Shown here in pieces: positions 36,215 to 47,747 of a DNA stretch of 64,000 nt. A program made the position numbers and the translations under genes. The stretch is from Rhizoctonia solani. Taxonomy: Eukaryota > Basidiomycota > Agaricomycetes > Cantharellales > Ceratobasidiaceae. A model generated the notes under the pieces. That model was not told the origin of the DNA and did no database searches. It worked only from the letters and a program-made list of their open reading frames with translations. Position 1 is the stretch's first letter. Every line of letters starts with the position of its first letter. The stretch lies in contig NC_057372.1 of assembly GCF_016906535.1 (NCBI RefSeq), forward strand, positions 1,779,501-1,843,500, in the 5' to 3' direction.

Positions 36215-37249
36215 GGGTGGCAAGGGAAATGCTGAGGTTCCCTGACTTTATATTTTATGGGGGTGGCAAAAACGGATAGGTTTAATTGGTCGACCTCCCT
36301 GATCATGCATAAACATACCGACGAGCAATCACATTGCCTGATCGGTTCTTTAACCTTGATTCGGGCATTGCGTTGCAATCTCAATACCAATGCGGCGGGG
36401 AGGCGATAAGCTACGACCGACTAGGCCGCTGAAGGACCTTCGGCACGCCGAAACATTGCGACCAAGAACACCGGCCAAGGTGTTTGAGAGCTAGTTCACG
36501 CTTGTTCTATCATTCTGCCTTCGACCTGCGGATGGCTAGCCAGGGCCCGTTTTTCCTGGACGAGGGACCGGCTAGGAATTCAAGCGAAAGGACCGCCCAA
36601 GAGCGAGGCCATCCGAGAAATCCAATACTCTACAAATGGCTTGACTAGACCCAGTCGAGCACACGATCTGGGGTAGACTGACATCACGTCGACACAAATA
36701 CCAGCCTCGAGGGACCTAGATTCCTATCTCGGCAAATGACCTCGCCGATCCATGCTTGCCCATTGGCCAACTACTCTGAGCAGCCCTGACTTCCGGGTCA
36801 CGTGCGTCCTAACAAAGGATCTACCATTCAGGAGAGCTTCTCTTGCCCAACCGCAAGGCATGTTTCCAAGCGTGGAATAGCAAGCAGAGTTCTGGATTTG
36901 TTTGTAATTCGTCCCTGCAGCGAACACAAGAGCGTTATGCCCTTCTATCCGGGTTCATTGGTTGGCAGCGAAGCAATACACAGGGGCTTGTCCGAGTCCT
37001 CTGGGCCCATCACTTTCAGCATTTGTTTGTGCACCGGCCGAGTGTCTAGCAACCCCAAATTGTATCTACACAAGACGCCGAATTAGGACTCCCCTTGATC
37101 ACTCTTTTACGCACTTCGGATGGTTATAAGGACCGAGGGTGTCCGCTTTTCCACTCCATCAGTGCACCGCATATCCCCCAGGCGTCACCGACAGTCATTT
37201 AAATCCCATTCGAGCCCATACTCATCACTTCCCTAACACACTACTCACT
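36215..37249. other. intergenic between divergent P450 and 7TM genes
   Basis: 1.03 kb. Overlapping frames at 36724-37086 on both strands lack any recognisable motif. GTCACGTGCG (core 36799-36804) is a candidate E-box. No clear TATA box, repeat or RNA gene was seen. Confidence 0.5.
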
Positions 37250-38878
37250 ATGGTGAATTGGTCGGAACCCACGACAGTGATGGCCCAGGCGGCCGTATTT
37301 ACCCAATTACTTTGGGTGTTGCTTGGTATTATCGGTTGGGAGTACATCACCACACTCCAATTTGAGTACAAAACGATCAGAAAGTGGAAGGAATTCAAGG
37401 CGCGTTTTTGGTTCTCCATACCCCGGACTTCTTGACTTACTTTATGCGTTCACTCGACAGTGGCCTTTGGTTAGGCGTTTACCTATCAGCGCTCATTATG
37501 CGTATCAGCTAACGATTAAATACAGGTTTTCTACTTTATTTGTAGATATTCTATCCTACTTGCACTGATAGTGCTGAACGTTATCAATAACACCAAGACT
37601 GAAATAAATTGCCAAGGTATGTCTCGTCGACATTATCATTTAAATGTACTCAAGGGGCTTTCTACTCAGCAATGTATACACTCGCTCAATTCCTTGGCAA
37701 CATTGCTATTGGGACGACGTCCAACCTTCTCATGTTCCGCGCGTAAGCACGATTTTATTTATCATTAACCTCGCAGCTTATTGATGCCTGCTGGCCACGA
37801 ATATCAGTATTGCCATTTGGTCTCGGAGCATCTGGATTGTTGTTCCTCTGGTTCTCGTCGCACTGGGCCATTGGGCCATTCTGTTTCATGGTGAGCTACC
37901 TTTGGCTTGGTATATGTCCTCCACGCTTACCAATGGGCCCCAGGGATCATCGCCGTGCGCGCGACTTGGAATGCCGCCGTCGGAGTATGTGTGGTAACCG
38001 GAACGTCAAATATATTCCTTCGCTTGTTGTACAACTACAGTAAGTCTGCAAACTCACAGGTTATTGCCATGCAGTTGATTGAATCGGGTATTGCTAGCCA
38101 TGGCGTTTGACTTCTTGGTCCTGATCTTGTCCGTTGCTGGATTAATGCGCACCGGGCATGGCCGAGGCTCTGGCCTTTGGAATCTCCTCTTCCAAGACGG
38201 CATTGCATACTTTGCTGTTGCGTTTGTCGGAAACCTCGTTGCCGCGGTGAGTCAGACCAAAGTTCCCATAGGTGTGCGCCGGCTCTTACGTCAATCGAAT
38301 TCTTAATTAGATTTTCGCAATTTTGCATTTGAACGCTGCGTAAGTCCAGTATTATGGGCCGTATTGCCAATGTCCATAATTGCTGACACAAACTCAATCA
38401 GTATGGACATCATGTTCACCGTCCCAGCTGCCGTGTTTAGTGCCATCGTTGCAATGCGCTGTGTCAGACGGCTGTCTGATTGGACTGGCAAGGATGTATA
38501 CGTCCAGTACGTGATTTTTTTAACTTCTTCGCCGACACTTCGAGCTTACGGCCGACGAAAACCAAACAGCTCTAGTGCCCGTGCCACTGGTGGTTCTCGC
38601 CAGCAGACTTCTGGAAAGAAGACGAACGCAGCTGGGCCCGGGGTTAACATTGGCATGGACACCTATTCTAGCAATACGTAAGTCATCATTTGATCTTCTG
38701 CAGATGCGTGAGCGATACGCTGACTTTGATTACCCGTCGTAGTGGTGAAATCAGCTTCTATCGTGGTCAAGACTCCACTCTTGACCTTGAGAGAGCAACG
38801 CATACACGCAGTGTCGAGGAGATTGTTGACAACGATAAAAAATATCCTCATCAGGCTAGCTTTATGCCTATTCACTAA
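37250..38878 (+). CDS. Seven-helix membrane protein, DUF6533-like, function unknown
   Basis: Starts at ATG 37250 (MVNWSEPTTVMAQAAVF) and ends PHQASFMPIH-stop at 38876-38878. Joined exons show about seven hydrophobic segments: FTQLLWVLLGIIGWEYI, FLYSILLALIVLN, TLAQFLGNIAIG, LGASGLLFLWFSSHWAIGPF, VGVCVVTGTSNIFL, FLVLILSVAGLM, and FAVAFVGNLVAAIFAIL. A cytosolic tail follows, rich in Ser/Gly and then acidic. The early EYITTLQFEYKTIRKWKEF, right after the first helix, resembles the DUF6533 signature of a family greatly expanded in Agaricomycetes and absent from most other fungi. No function is established for the family; receptor-like roles have been suggested only from topology. The tail (STLDLERATHTRSVEEIVDN) could be a regulatory segment. 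Confidence 0.65.
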
Positions 38879-39169
38879 ACTGTCGCGGCCCGACTTGGCC
38901 CCTTCATTTATGGTGTTCATTTCACGGACAGAGCTCTAGCTGTTGGGTGGTTAGAAAGGGTACCATGTATATTGTCTTGTGGTTTTGCTTTGGGTTCGTT
39001 CGTTTTTCATGTTTTTCATTCATGTTTTCAGGTCCGCAGTGCGCATATGACCAACACAATCCCTATAGAAATTTGTATATTAACTTCTACCTCAATACGT
39101 ATACGTGGAGGTTTATTAGCCTAGGGTCGCGCATCAGACCCGTAAAAATAAAATAAAACACAAGCTAAA

Positions 39170-40534
39170 CTAAGTCGCTGCAGGAGTGGGAATCAATTCT
39201 TTCTCAAGAGAAGCTAGAAAATCGTCTGCCCCACCACCCACGACCGCGGCTACAGGGCCGAGCATCTTTTTCCGTTTTGCATCAAGCATCTCGCGTCGTT
39301 CTTCCAATTCTTGTCTTCGCTTTTCTACCGCACGACTGGGGGCTCTTGCAATGGCTAAATCCTGAGGATTTGGTTCTCCGGGCTCGGCGTGAGATTGTGC
39401 AGTATCCACTTCGGCACGCGCTATCGCCGTATCAACCCTCGCCTGCTTCAAATCTTCCATTTGTTGGCGACGAGTCTCTTCGTCTTTGGAAAACTGGTAG
39501 AACCCGGCGCCAGTCGCTCGATTATCTTTACTGGCATCGTACCGGTCCACAAGTGGTTCCTCGATAAGCGACGCTTCGATGGCTGCGCGCCTTTCGTTAC
39601 TCGGCTCATAGACAGGAAAATTGGTAGCTCGGCCATCTGCGAAATTCATGAGATGAATTCTGTCACAATCGGTGGCTGTCATCTACTTACAGACTACATC
39701 TGGGCTTCGTTGTCGATCAATATTAATATCGGGGATCTGCGAGAGGGAACAGCGCAACTTCACTCACTCATCATCGGCGGGTACTGAGCGCCCGGATCGA
39801 GCAAAGGGGTTATAGCTCTCCGGGAGTCGATCTCGCGGAACTTCACTCCTCCGACCAGTTCGGATGCGCCCAAATTCATCCTCATACTCGATCACTGGGT
39901 CGTCCTAGACATTATGGTCAGTGGAGCGTATAGTCCGATCTCGTCAAATTTGCACATACCTCCTCATGCCTGGGAACGGTCAGCGATTCGTCCTTATCCC
40001 TATCTCCACTGGAGTCCGTATCATCTCCGCTATCCCGGCTGTCAAACTAGTGTATTTAGAGTGATTTACAATAATATCTGTCAGATATTTTAGTCTTATG
40101 TATTAGGGGTATTTGCACTCACATCTATCAACAGCGACTCGCGCTGTTTTTCGGAAAGCCCTGCTCCCTTGCCCTTTTGAAGTTGGTCATATAGCTTGGC
40201 TTTGCGTTCCAGTTTAGCGCGAGCAGATTCAAGCGTAGGTCTGTTGATTTGGTCTATTTCGGCATCTCGTCGCGCTCGGTCTTGGACGCCCTTGTTTTCT
40301 CGCGCCCATGCAGATCGTTTCTACTAGACCATAACATAAGAATTAATTAAAGTTAGACATTTTTAAAAGAGAAAGCCATATATTAACCTTGTCGGGTCGT
40401 TTATTACCTCCGACAACAGGTTCCGCCTTGCCCTTTCCCGCCGACTTTGACTTGGTAAATGCATCTTCATGTTTAGCAAGTTCGGCTTTGAGATCCAAAA
40501 ACGAGGCTGCGTTGACGCTTTGCTTCTTGGACAT
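39170..40534 (-). CDS. CCDC174-like nuclear protein
   Basis: Starts at ATG 40534 (MSKKQSVNAASFLDLKAEL) and ends KELIPTPAAT-stop at 39170. Blocks in order: SFLDLKAELAKHEDAFTKSK, a basic KGKAEPVVGGNKRPDK, LESARAKLERKAKLYDQLQK, the acidic DSGDDTDSSGDRDKDESL, EYEDEFGRIRTGRRSEVPRD, NERRAAIEASLIEE, GAGFYQFSKDEETRRQQMED and a Glu/Arg-rich helix. The same order occurs in animal CCDC174 (SxxDLKAEL, KAKLYEKM, a D-S-L-GR-RR segment, and GVGYFAFARDKELRNKQM). CCDC174 has been linked to the exon-junction complex and to spliceosomes. It is divergent from the ankyrin gene with 206 bp between start codons. Confidence 0.72.
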
Positions 40535-40740
40535 GGTCGATGTGGTCAGGTAGTGGCTCGGGTGGCTGTACCCCAACCGAGCAATCGGGAGTGTGGCAGG
40601 GATTTGACAAGCGCCGAGGCAGGTCGTTCTATCTCATTTCGAATCCGAATCCATTGGAACTGATCGCCGTGGCTGACGTCGATACAAATTTATTCATATC
40701 TTCATCTGCAGTTTTCCATACGCATACACTATCCTGTCCT

Positions 40741-41714
40741 ATGGCCCCAGCAGATGCGAACAAGAACATATGGCTTGCAGCCGGAGACGGGGATCTCGAA
40801 CGTGTCAAAGTATGTACATTGTTCGTCTAGGTTTTGAATCAGCTTGATGAAATTTACTAGGCACTAATAGAAGAACAAGGTGTGCTCTGTTTGCATTTTG
40901 ATCGAGCTCTCTTGGTTGGGTGTAGATTAACAAGTTGGGGATAGGCGTATCTCCCAACGCAGCAGACGATGTGATCGGGTACACTCCCATGTGAGTTTCC
41001 TGTCGATCTCTCGCTCACGTTTCACTGATCAACGGGCCTCTTATACATTTTTTTTTATGAATTGATCTCTATTGCGACATTGACGTTCGCTCGCGTGCGT
41101 TGATACCCCTTTGTGCGTTTTAATACATTCATTCCACCGATCGACGCTCGCGTGGTCTCGGAATATAGGCATGCAGCAGCATCATATGGTCACATCCCTA
41201 TCTTGACCTACTGATATCCAAAGGGGGAGATGTGAACATCACTGATGAAGAAGGCGATACACCCCTCTATACGGCCGAAACTGTCGCCGTTGCCCAGTTT
41301 CTGGTAGAACATGGTGCTTTAGTAGATGTGACAAATTCGGAAGGCGTATCGGTGTGTGCATCCATCTCCTCTTTTTTTATTAGCAAGGTTTCTGACCAAG
41401 AAGGCATAGCCAATTGAGACAACAGAAGAAGATTTCCCGGAGGTCGCTACATACTTGAGGTCCAAGACTTCGTTACCTCCAGACACCAAGAGGAACAAAC
41501 TCAGGCGCAAGAGCACGAAGCCGCGTCAGAAGAATTGACGGCCGAGTTGATTGCTCGGACCCAGGAAATTATTACTCGTGCAGAACGAGAAGGTCGAGAT
41601 CCACATGACGAACTTACAGCACTCGTAGGGAGGACAGTATTGGGCGGAATGGTATGGGCCGGCGAGAGGGACCAGGAACACCAAGAGGAGAATCATGATA
41701 TGCCAGAGCGATAA
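40741..41714 (+). CDS. Small ankyrin-repeat protein
   Basis: Starts at ATG 40741 (MAPADANKNIWLAAGDGDLE) and ends NHDMPER-stop at 41712-41714. Exons join as DLERVKALIEEQ, GVSPNAADDVIGYTPMHAAA-SYGHIPIL, SKGGDVNITDEEGDTPLYTA and FLVEHGALVDVTNSEGVSP, about three ankyrin repeats. A coiled acidic C-terminus follows (EAASEELTAELIARTQEIIT, then DELTALVGRTVLGGMVWAG). Two one-base frame slips are needed: at 41208-41213 (after SYGHIPILTY) and at 41485-41486 (after SLPPDT). In both, adding one C restores conserved sequence, so missing bases are more likely than a pseudogene. The binding partner is unknown. The GRTVLGGMVWAG tail is probably a family-specific motif. Confidence 0.75.
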
Positions 41715-41744
41715 TATTGGTACAGTACACACATTTACGATAGC

Positions 41745-42403
41745 CTAGGCTTTCGTATCTGCACCACCTTTTTTATTTTCCTGTTCATCCTGCTGCGCAA
41801 GCTCCTTCGATGCCAATGCTCTTGGCTCTTTCAATCCATCCCAGGCTTTTTCGAATCGGGCTTTCGCAGCTGTGATATCCGCAACGGCGGTTTTTAATCT
41901 TTCTTGTCGGCGCTGGGTAATGTATTCTTCGTCTCCTAGGAGGAACATGAGTTTGAGAGAATGGGTTATGCTTAGTAGTGAATTTGCTGCGATTGCCTTT
42001 TTCGCAAATTTAAATAAGTAAATAAATAGAGAAAGCGTAGCAAACGCACCATACTCTCGGCCTTGCACTCTGCCTGAAATGCCTCTTGTGCAATTTGGAA
42101 CCTGTCTTTTCCTTCAATCTTCAATATCTCATTAATGATCTTTACACCTCTTTCGAGTCTGCCCGAGCTCACCGAAGCAATACCAACTAAATCCGCCATT
42201 CCCTCTGCCAAACTCTCGACCTCGGCATCAACAAGTCTATTCCACTCTTCTTCATGGTTCTGTAAATACGTCTCCGAATCTACTTGGGGAACGGTAATAG
42301 ACGATTTAAGCGAGGCTGTTGGAAGAGATGTTCTGAACCGCGCGTCTGTCTGGAACTGAGGTGCAGATGACGACGATGAAGGATTCGGTGGTGGTTGAGA
42401 CAT
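41745..42403 (-). CDS. med22: Mediator complex subunit 22 (Med22/Srb6)
   Basis: Starts at ATG 42403 (MSQPPPNPSSSSSAPQ) and ends GGADTKA-stop at 41745. The helical core runs ETYLQNHEEEWNRLVDAEVE-SLAEGMADLVG, RFQIAQEAFQAECKAESMV, then after an intron of about 65 nt RAANSLLSITHSLKLMFLLG and a charged coiled-coil tail. The helix order and the EAFQ-E-x-x-AESMVRAA-SLL-IT-LK block match Med22, a head-module subunit that dimerises with Med11 and is needed for general RNA polymerase II transcription. Length is about 190 residues. It is divergent from SDS22, with 174 bp between start codons. Confidence 0.8.
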
Positions 42404-42577
42404 TGTGGTGGCCAACGACAGAATAAGGTTTTCAGTAATACTCTATATTCTATAGATCTGACAAATTGCAGAATGTTGTGGGGGTGGCTAGGAATTGTTC
42501 CCAATCCAAGCCAGCGGGTGTATATTTCGGGCGCTGCACGATCACGGGCGTGATCTTCTATCACTCGCCACCGCACC

Positions 42578-44061
42578 ATGACCGAGCATACGCAAACAAC
42601 ACCTGGGCCCAAGGGCATAAACGATGTTGCTGGGAACGTAGCTGATGCGCTTGCCCGAATGCGAATTTGACTACTCAGTCGACCGAGTCTGGGATTACGG
42701 ATATAGTTGCCAGTGGGGAAGGGGGAGAAGGGGAGAGGAAAGCGAGGGTTGTTGTGGAGTATATTGATCCTCCTGGTGCAGGGGATGGTCAAGATCTGAG
42801 GACGAGGGATTAGGAGAGGACGCCGGTGATCCAGCAACCGAAGATCTGCTAGCCGCTATGCCTGACGAAACAGAGGTACATCCTATTTGTTCGTGCATAT
42901 ACAATTATCAACCCTTGTTTTCTAGGACATAGACCTCGTTCATGCCCGACTACATACACTCGCGGCTCTTCGACTTCCTCGATTTAAAGATCATTTGACC
43001 CGATTGTGCCTGAGGCAGAACTTTTTGACGCATATTGGAGAGGAGGATATTGGGAGTTTGGTCAAATTAGAAGAGTTGGATTTTTACGACAATAAATTGA
43101 AGGGTGTCGGTGATGCACTGGATGGATTGTTGGATCTCAAGTAAGCACTCTTGTTTCAGTGTTATGATGGTAACGTGAATGGGGCGAAAAGAACGCTAGA
43201 CCTCTCATTCAACTTGCTCCGATCCGTCCCTCACGGCCTCGAGCGGCACAGATACCTACACACGATCTATTTTGTCCAAAATAAGATCAGCAAAATTTCT
43301 GGTGTTTCTGGTCTAAGCGGCAGTTTGAGGAGTTTGGAACTGGGCGGGAACAGAATTAGGGTTCGTCCGGTTTGGGTTAATATGAGCGCCCTAGGGATTA
43401 ATAGAGTGTATAGACTATCGAAGGGTTAGAGGGTCTTGGCCAACTGGAAGAACTCTGGTTAGGGAAGAACAAGATCACCAGATTGCAGGTGGGTTTATTG
43501 GTTTTGTTTGTTTCGTCCGACTCAATTGCGTACAGGGCCTAGAGACATTAAAGTCCCTCCGTGTCCTGTCGATCCAATCAAATCGGATCACGAAGCTCGA
43601 AGGACTAGAAGAGTTGACGAACCTGGAAGAGTTCTACATCAGCCATAACGGACTGAACAAGATCGAAGGCCTAGGAAAGAATGTAAGCTCTCTGTTCCTA
43701 GCTGGAGCGGATATATTTATTTCGTCTAGCTCAAACTGCGCACGTTCGATGTAAGCGGAAACGGCATCACTACTGTGGAAAACTTGTCACATCTGAGCGA
43801 GTTAGAAGAATTCTGGGTGCGTATCACGAATCAAGGGCCAAAGCGTAGTACTTATGGATACATGCTCAGGCAAGTGATAATCAAATAGCGACACTGAATG
43901 ATCTCGAACGGGAGCTGGGAGGGATCAAATCGCTCTCGACGATTTACCTGGAGCGGAATCCATGCGAAAAGGAGGACCCGACGGGATACAGGCGGAAGGT
44001 CATGCTTGCACTTCCGCAGGTGCAGCAGATCGATGCGACTTACACGCACAGGGGGGCATAA
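42578..44061 (+). CDS. sds22: SDS22-like leucine-rich-repeat regulator of protein phosphatase 1
   Basis: Starts at ATG 42578 (MTEHTQTTPGPKGINDVAG) and ends DATYTHRGA-stop at 44059-44061. After an acidic N-terminus there is a run of about ten SDS22-type 22-residue LRRs: FKDHLTRLCLRQNFLTHIGE, VKLEELDFYDNKLKGVGDA, TLDLSFNLLRSVPHGLER, LEELWLGKNKITRLQ, LRVLSIQSNRITKLEGLEEL, LEEFYISHNGLNKIEGLGKN, and FDVSGNGITTVENLSHLSEL. An LRR cap with IYLERNPCEKEDPTGYRRKV follows. SDS22 binds PP1 and controls its maturation and mitotic function. Frame slips are needed at 42661-42670 and 42791-42800, both in the acidic N-terminal segment and both of the one-base-missing type. Ataxin-2 starts only 117 bp downstream. 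Confidence 0.9.
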
Positions 44062-44177
44062 CGTAGTCTAGACTATAGATGTAGGAAGTGTAATGTATGA
44101 TAGTGTAATGGAGGCTGTGCAAGACCAATCTACTAGGGCGGTTGTGGCGCTTAAGACAACGACGACACGAGCGGACG

Positions 44178-47100
44178 ATGAGCGCAAGTCCTCGCACGAA
44201 CAAGCCGAGAAAAGGCCCCGACGCGAGCGCTCCTGGACGAGGGTGGGTGAATAAAAGTGTGAATAATATTTGATTAGCTAATCTGTGCAGACGAGGGGTA
44301 TGGCGGGGTACGGGCTTCAATAATCCCCCAGGACGCCAGTTTGGGCCTAGCGCGGGATTCCCGCCATTAGGAGCGACACACGGACCTGCTCACCACTTTA
44401 TGCTCGCAACACTTGTGGTACGTATTTAATCCATATTTTTACTATTTTGCTCACGTGGTGGCAGGGGACCGGGGTGGTCTTGACGACGCGCACGAACCAA
44501 CGATGGGAGGGAACACTGACTGGAGCGTCGAATGAGGATGGGACCCCGGGAGCAGTCCTGCGCAACGCAAAGGACCTCAATGCCCCCGGAACTCCCGCGC
44601 AGGAGCACGTGTTTGTCCTCGCTGCTCAGATTGCCGGCTGTGTGCCCCAGCAGCAGCAGCAGCAACAGCAACAGCAACAGTCCCAGCAGCCCTCACAGCC
44701 ACAGTCATTCGGCGGCAATGTCGATGATCTCACGTTCGGACCGGGAAGCACCAGCTCGACCCCCTGGGACCAGTTCTCTGCCAACGAGAAGATGTTTGGC
44801 GTCGTTACCAGCTTCAACGAGGAGGCATATACCACCGCCATCGATCGCAATGCCCGGATTTCAAGGAAAAGGAGCGCAAAGCGGAGATTATAGCCAAGGA
44901 GATCATGGCCGTGTGTACTTGTCTTTGTACTTGTTCTTGTGCTCATTGTCAGTTAGGCGGCGAGTAACAACCCTCATATTGCCGAAGAACGCGGTGCAGT
45001 TGACGACAGCGGCTTGAATGAAGAGGACAAGTGCGTTTGGTCTGTATCTTAGTGGCTAGTCTAACGTCTGTACAGATACTCCTCGGTCATTCGCGGCCAA
45101 AATGCATACATCCCGCCTGGAGCACGTCGCGCTGCGGCGGCAGCGGCCAACGGAACTTCGACCCCTGTCAAGTCTCCAGACGCCAAGTCGCCTCCTCCGA
45201 CCGTCTCTACGCCAGTAAACACGAACAACACGGGCCCAGCTCCCACCTCGACTACGACTACGGCGACATCGCCTCCAGCCGAGGCATCCAAGCCCGAGGT
45301 TCCCAAGGTCGCGGTCAATGGTTCCGAAACCCCTGCCAAGGTGCATTCATCTACCTCTTTGCCCCCCCTTCCCGTACTCACCTCCAGTTTTAGCCGGGTG
45401 AAAACAATCTCGTTGGCTCGTTCCGTGAGTTTGTGACCAACGAGAAGCAACGCCTCGCGCAAAAGAAGCAGGCCATAGTCAAGTCTGAAAAGGAAAAGCG
45501 CATGGCCGAGCTCGTCGCGTTTAGTCAAAGCTTCAAGGTGCGCTCACACCAAATTATTTATTTCGTTGGTCGAGTTTAATTCGGGGCGTTTTTTCATGCT
45601 TGTTTTCTTTTTTCGAAACTATTCTTTCTTCTTCGATTCACGATTTCGATTCTATTTTTCGTTCGTTCGTTCGCTCGCTTGGGACTCCAGCTCAACAAAC
45701 CAATTCCTAAAGACCTCGTGTCGATCCTTACAAAAGACAGCGAGAAAGCTAAACAGATTGTCGAAAAGTCGAGTGCGGACGCTGCATCTGCCAAGGCGCG
45801 TCAGATTGGCGGAGCGCAAGTCGCCTCGGGCCAATTGCTCAAGAAACCGGCCGTGTCGGCGAACCCGAATCCAAGTCCGAACCCGAGCGCGACAGGGGCA
45901 GGTAAGATGCCCAAGATGTACATTCAGCCGATCCCGCCGTTCAATCCGAACAAGGGCAAGGGCACTCCCGCCGCCGCCGGTGCACAATCTACCACTGGGG
46001 TCAAGAAGGATGGTAAAGAGGTAAGTCACACGAGGCTTGATTTGGCTGGTACTGATGGCTGGTTGTGCAGGGTTTGGGTTTGAAACCTGTCGTGAGCAAC
46101 AAGGAGCGCGAGCCGAGCCCAACGAGTGCTGCTGCTGCCGCGCGCGAAGTTAAATGCGAATGCACCCATGTTCAAGCCTGTGAGTATCTTGTTTGGTATT
46201 TTATCTATCTTTGTCTCATCACGCGTTCTCCAGGGCCATGGATCATCTCCGTCGGCGGGAGGAGGGGCGACACCCTCGCCCAAACCCAAGGCGCCAGCCG
46301 ATGCGGTAAGCCCCTATTCAACCCCTAATGAAGCTCACAGCTAATCAAATCCGTTTAACGTTTGACCGGATGACGATACGGAACGAAATTCCAGTCTGCT
46401 ACACCTCCCAATCCATTCTATGGCACCAAAGTATTCAAAAAGTCTCAGATGATGCTCAAGGAAGAGTTCAATCCTTTCAAGTTTGCCAAAGTTGCTGAAG
46501 CGTCATCTGTTGGTGAGTTGCCTTCAAACTTGTTTGGTATTTGATTTTGGTTAATAGCGGTGATAGCCCCGAACTGGCCATACACGGGTCGCAAATTCCT
46601 CATGCTGTTCCCTGGTCCTACCGTCCCGCCTCAAACGTCTCAACCTCCCCCTCCTCAGCCGCAACAGCCCCCACTCAAACACCTCAGGCGGCTGCACCTC
46701 AACCGCCTCACCCGCCCCCACCGATGCAACAGCAGCCTACTCCCCCTGTCCCAGGACCATACGAAGAGGAGCACGCCAGGACTCCATACATGATGTATCC
46801 CTATCATATCCATACGGTGGACAAGTAAGTCGCGCGTGGATCTTGCATGTGCCTGATATCTAACGCAGGCCATAGCCTCCTATGCAGCCGATGATACAAG
46901 TCGGTACTCCGGCTGGTCCTCCGGGATACATGCAACCCCCGTACATGCCCCCAATGCCTTACCCGCCTCACCAAATGGCGCCTAATCAACGTACGTACCC
47001 TTTATTTTGTATTTTTTCCCTTCTTATTTAACGAGTAAAAAAATAGCCATGTACGGAGGCCCAATGCCTGGAATGTCGCATATGTATATGCCTCCTGGGC

Positions 47101-47339
47101 CGTACCCACCTGGAGCCCAACCCCGCCCGCCCCCACATGGATATTATCACCAAAGTCCACAGCGTGAGTTTGAACTTGCTTCCCAGGTGGAATTGAGACT
47201 GAAATAGGGTACAGTTGGACACGCGGTGCCTTATCCGATGATGATGCAGGGCCCGCCGGGAGCTCCTACCCCACACCAATATGACCCCAATGGACCGCAA
47301 AACGGACCGCCCGGGGGACCGTTGGGTGTCGGGCACTAG
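44178..47339 (+). CDS. pbp1: Ataxin-2/Pbp1 homologue
   Basis: Starts at ATG 44178 (MSASPRTNKPRKGPDASAPG) and ends GGPLGVGH-stop at 47337-47339. An RG-rich start is followed by an Lsm-like domain (FMLATLVGTGVVLTTRTNQR, HVFVLAAQIAGC), a poly-Gln run (44650-44682), and the LsmAD domain (NEKMFGVVTSFNEEAYTTAI then RDFKEKERKAEIIAKEI). Further on are DKYSSVIRGQNAYIPPGARR, a PAM2 motif KLNANAPMFKP that binds the MLLE domain of poly(A)-binding protein, NWPYTGRKFLMLFPG, and a Pro/Met/Tyr-rich tail. Ataxin-2/Pbp1 acts in mRNA stability, stress granules and TORC1 control. One-base slips are needed near 46137-46147, in the C run 46668-46672 and near 46805-46810. The LsmAD block carries no visible damage. 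Confidence 0.9.
44650..44682 (+). repeat. CAG/CAA poly-glutamine tract in ataxin-2
   Basis: Eleven consecutive CAG/CAA codons follow the Lsm-like domain of the ataxin-2 homologue. The mixture of CAG and CAA codons would slow repeat slippage. The human protein also has a polyglutamine tract, but at its N-terminus, so this one is probably independent. Confidence 0.85.
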
Positions 47340-47747
47340 CCAGGAACGAGGAAGCAGTCGGGATGTTAAGAGGGGCATGATCACAAGAATGTGGGGAGTG
47401 TTGTGTATGCGAGAAAGGGGGCCGGAAGGGAACGGGATTGTATTGTGTGTTTAGGATGTGGTTTTCTGGGTCTTCATGTCACTAGGGTTAGGTCTGCCAT
47501 GGATGGGGGTGGTACGACATCATGTTTGAGTGTGGAAGGGGTGATCTGAGTGTGCCACAGATTGAGAGGGGACAAGGGCGGTTTCATGTATGTACCTCTT
47601 CCATCCTGGGCTATCGATTCGTTGCTGTGATTTTTCGGTGTGAATTCAAGCAAGTCACGAGCAAACACTTTTACATCATTATTTCCCAGTCCAGTAAGAA
47701 ACAAACACACCCCAAAGTCCTATGATGAAACGTAAACGAGATGGAGA
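47340..47747. other. intergenic, convergent ends of ataxin-2 and BUB1 genes
   Basis: A 408-bp stretch, probably overlapping 3' UTRs. No coding feature was recognised. Confidence 0.5.
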
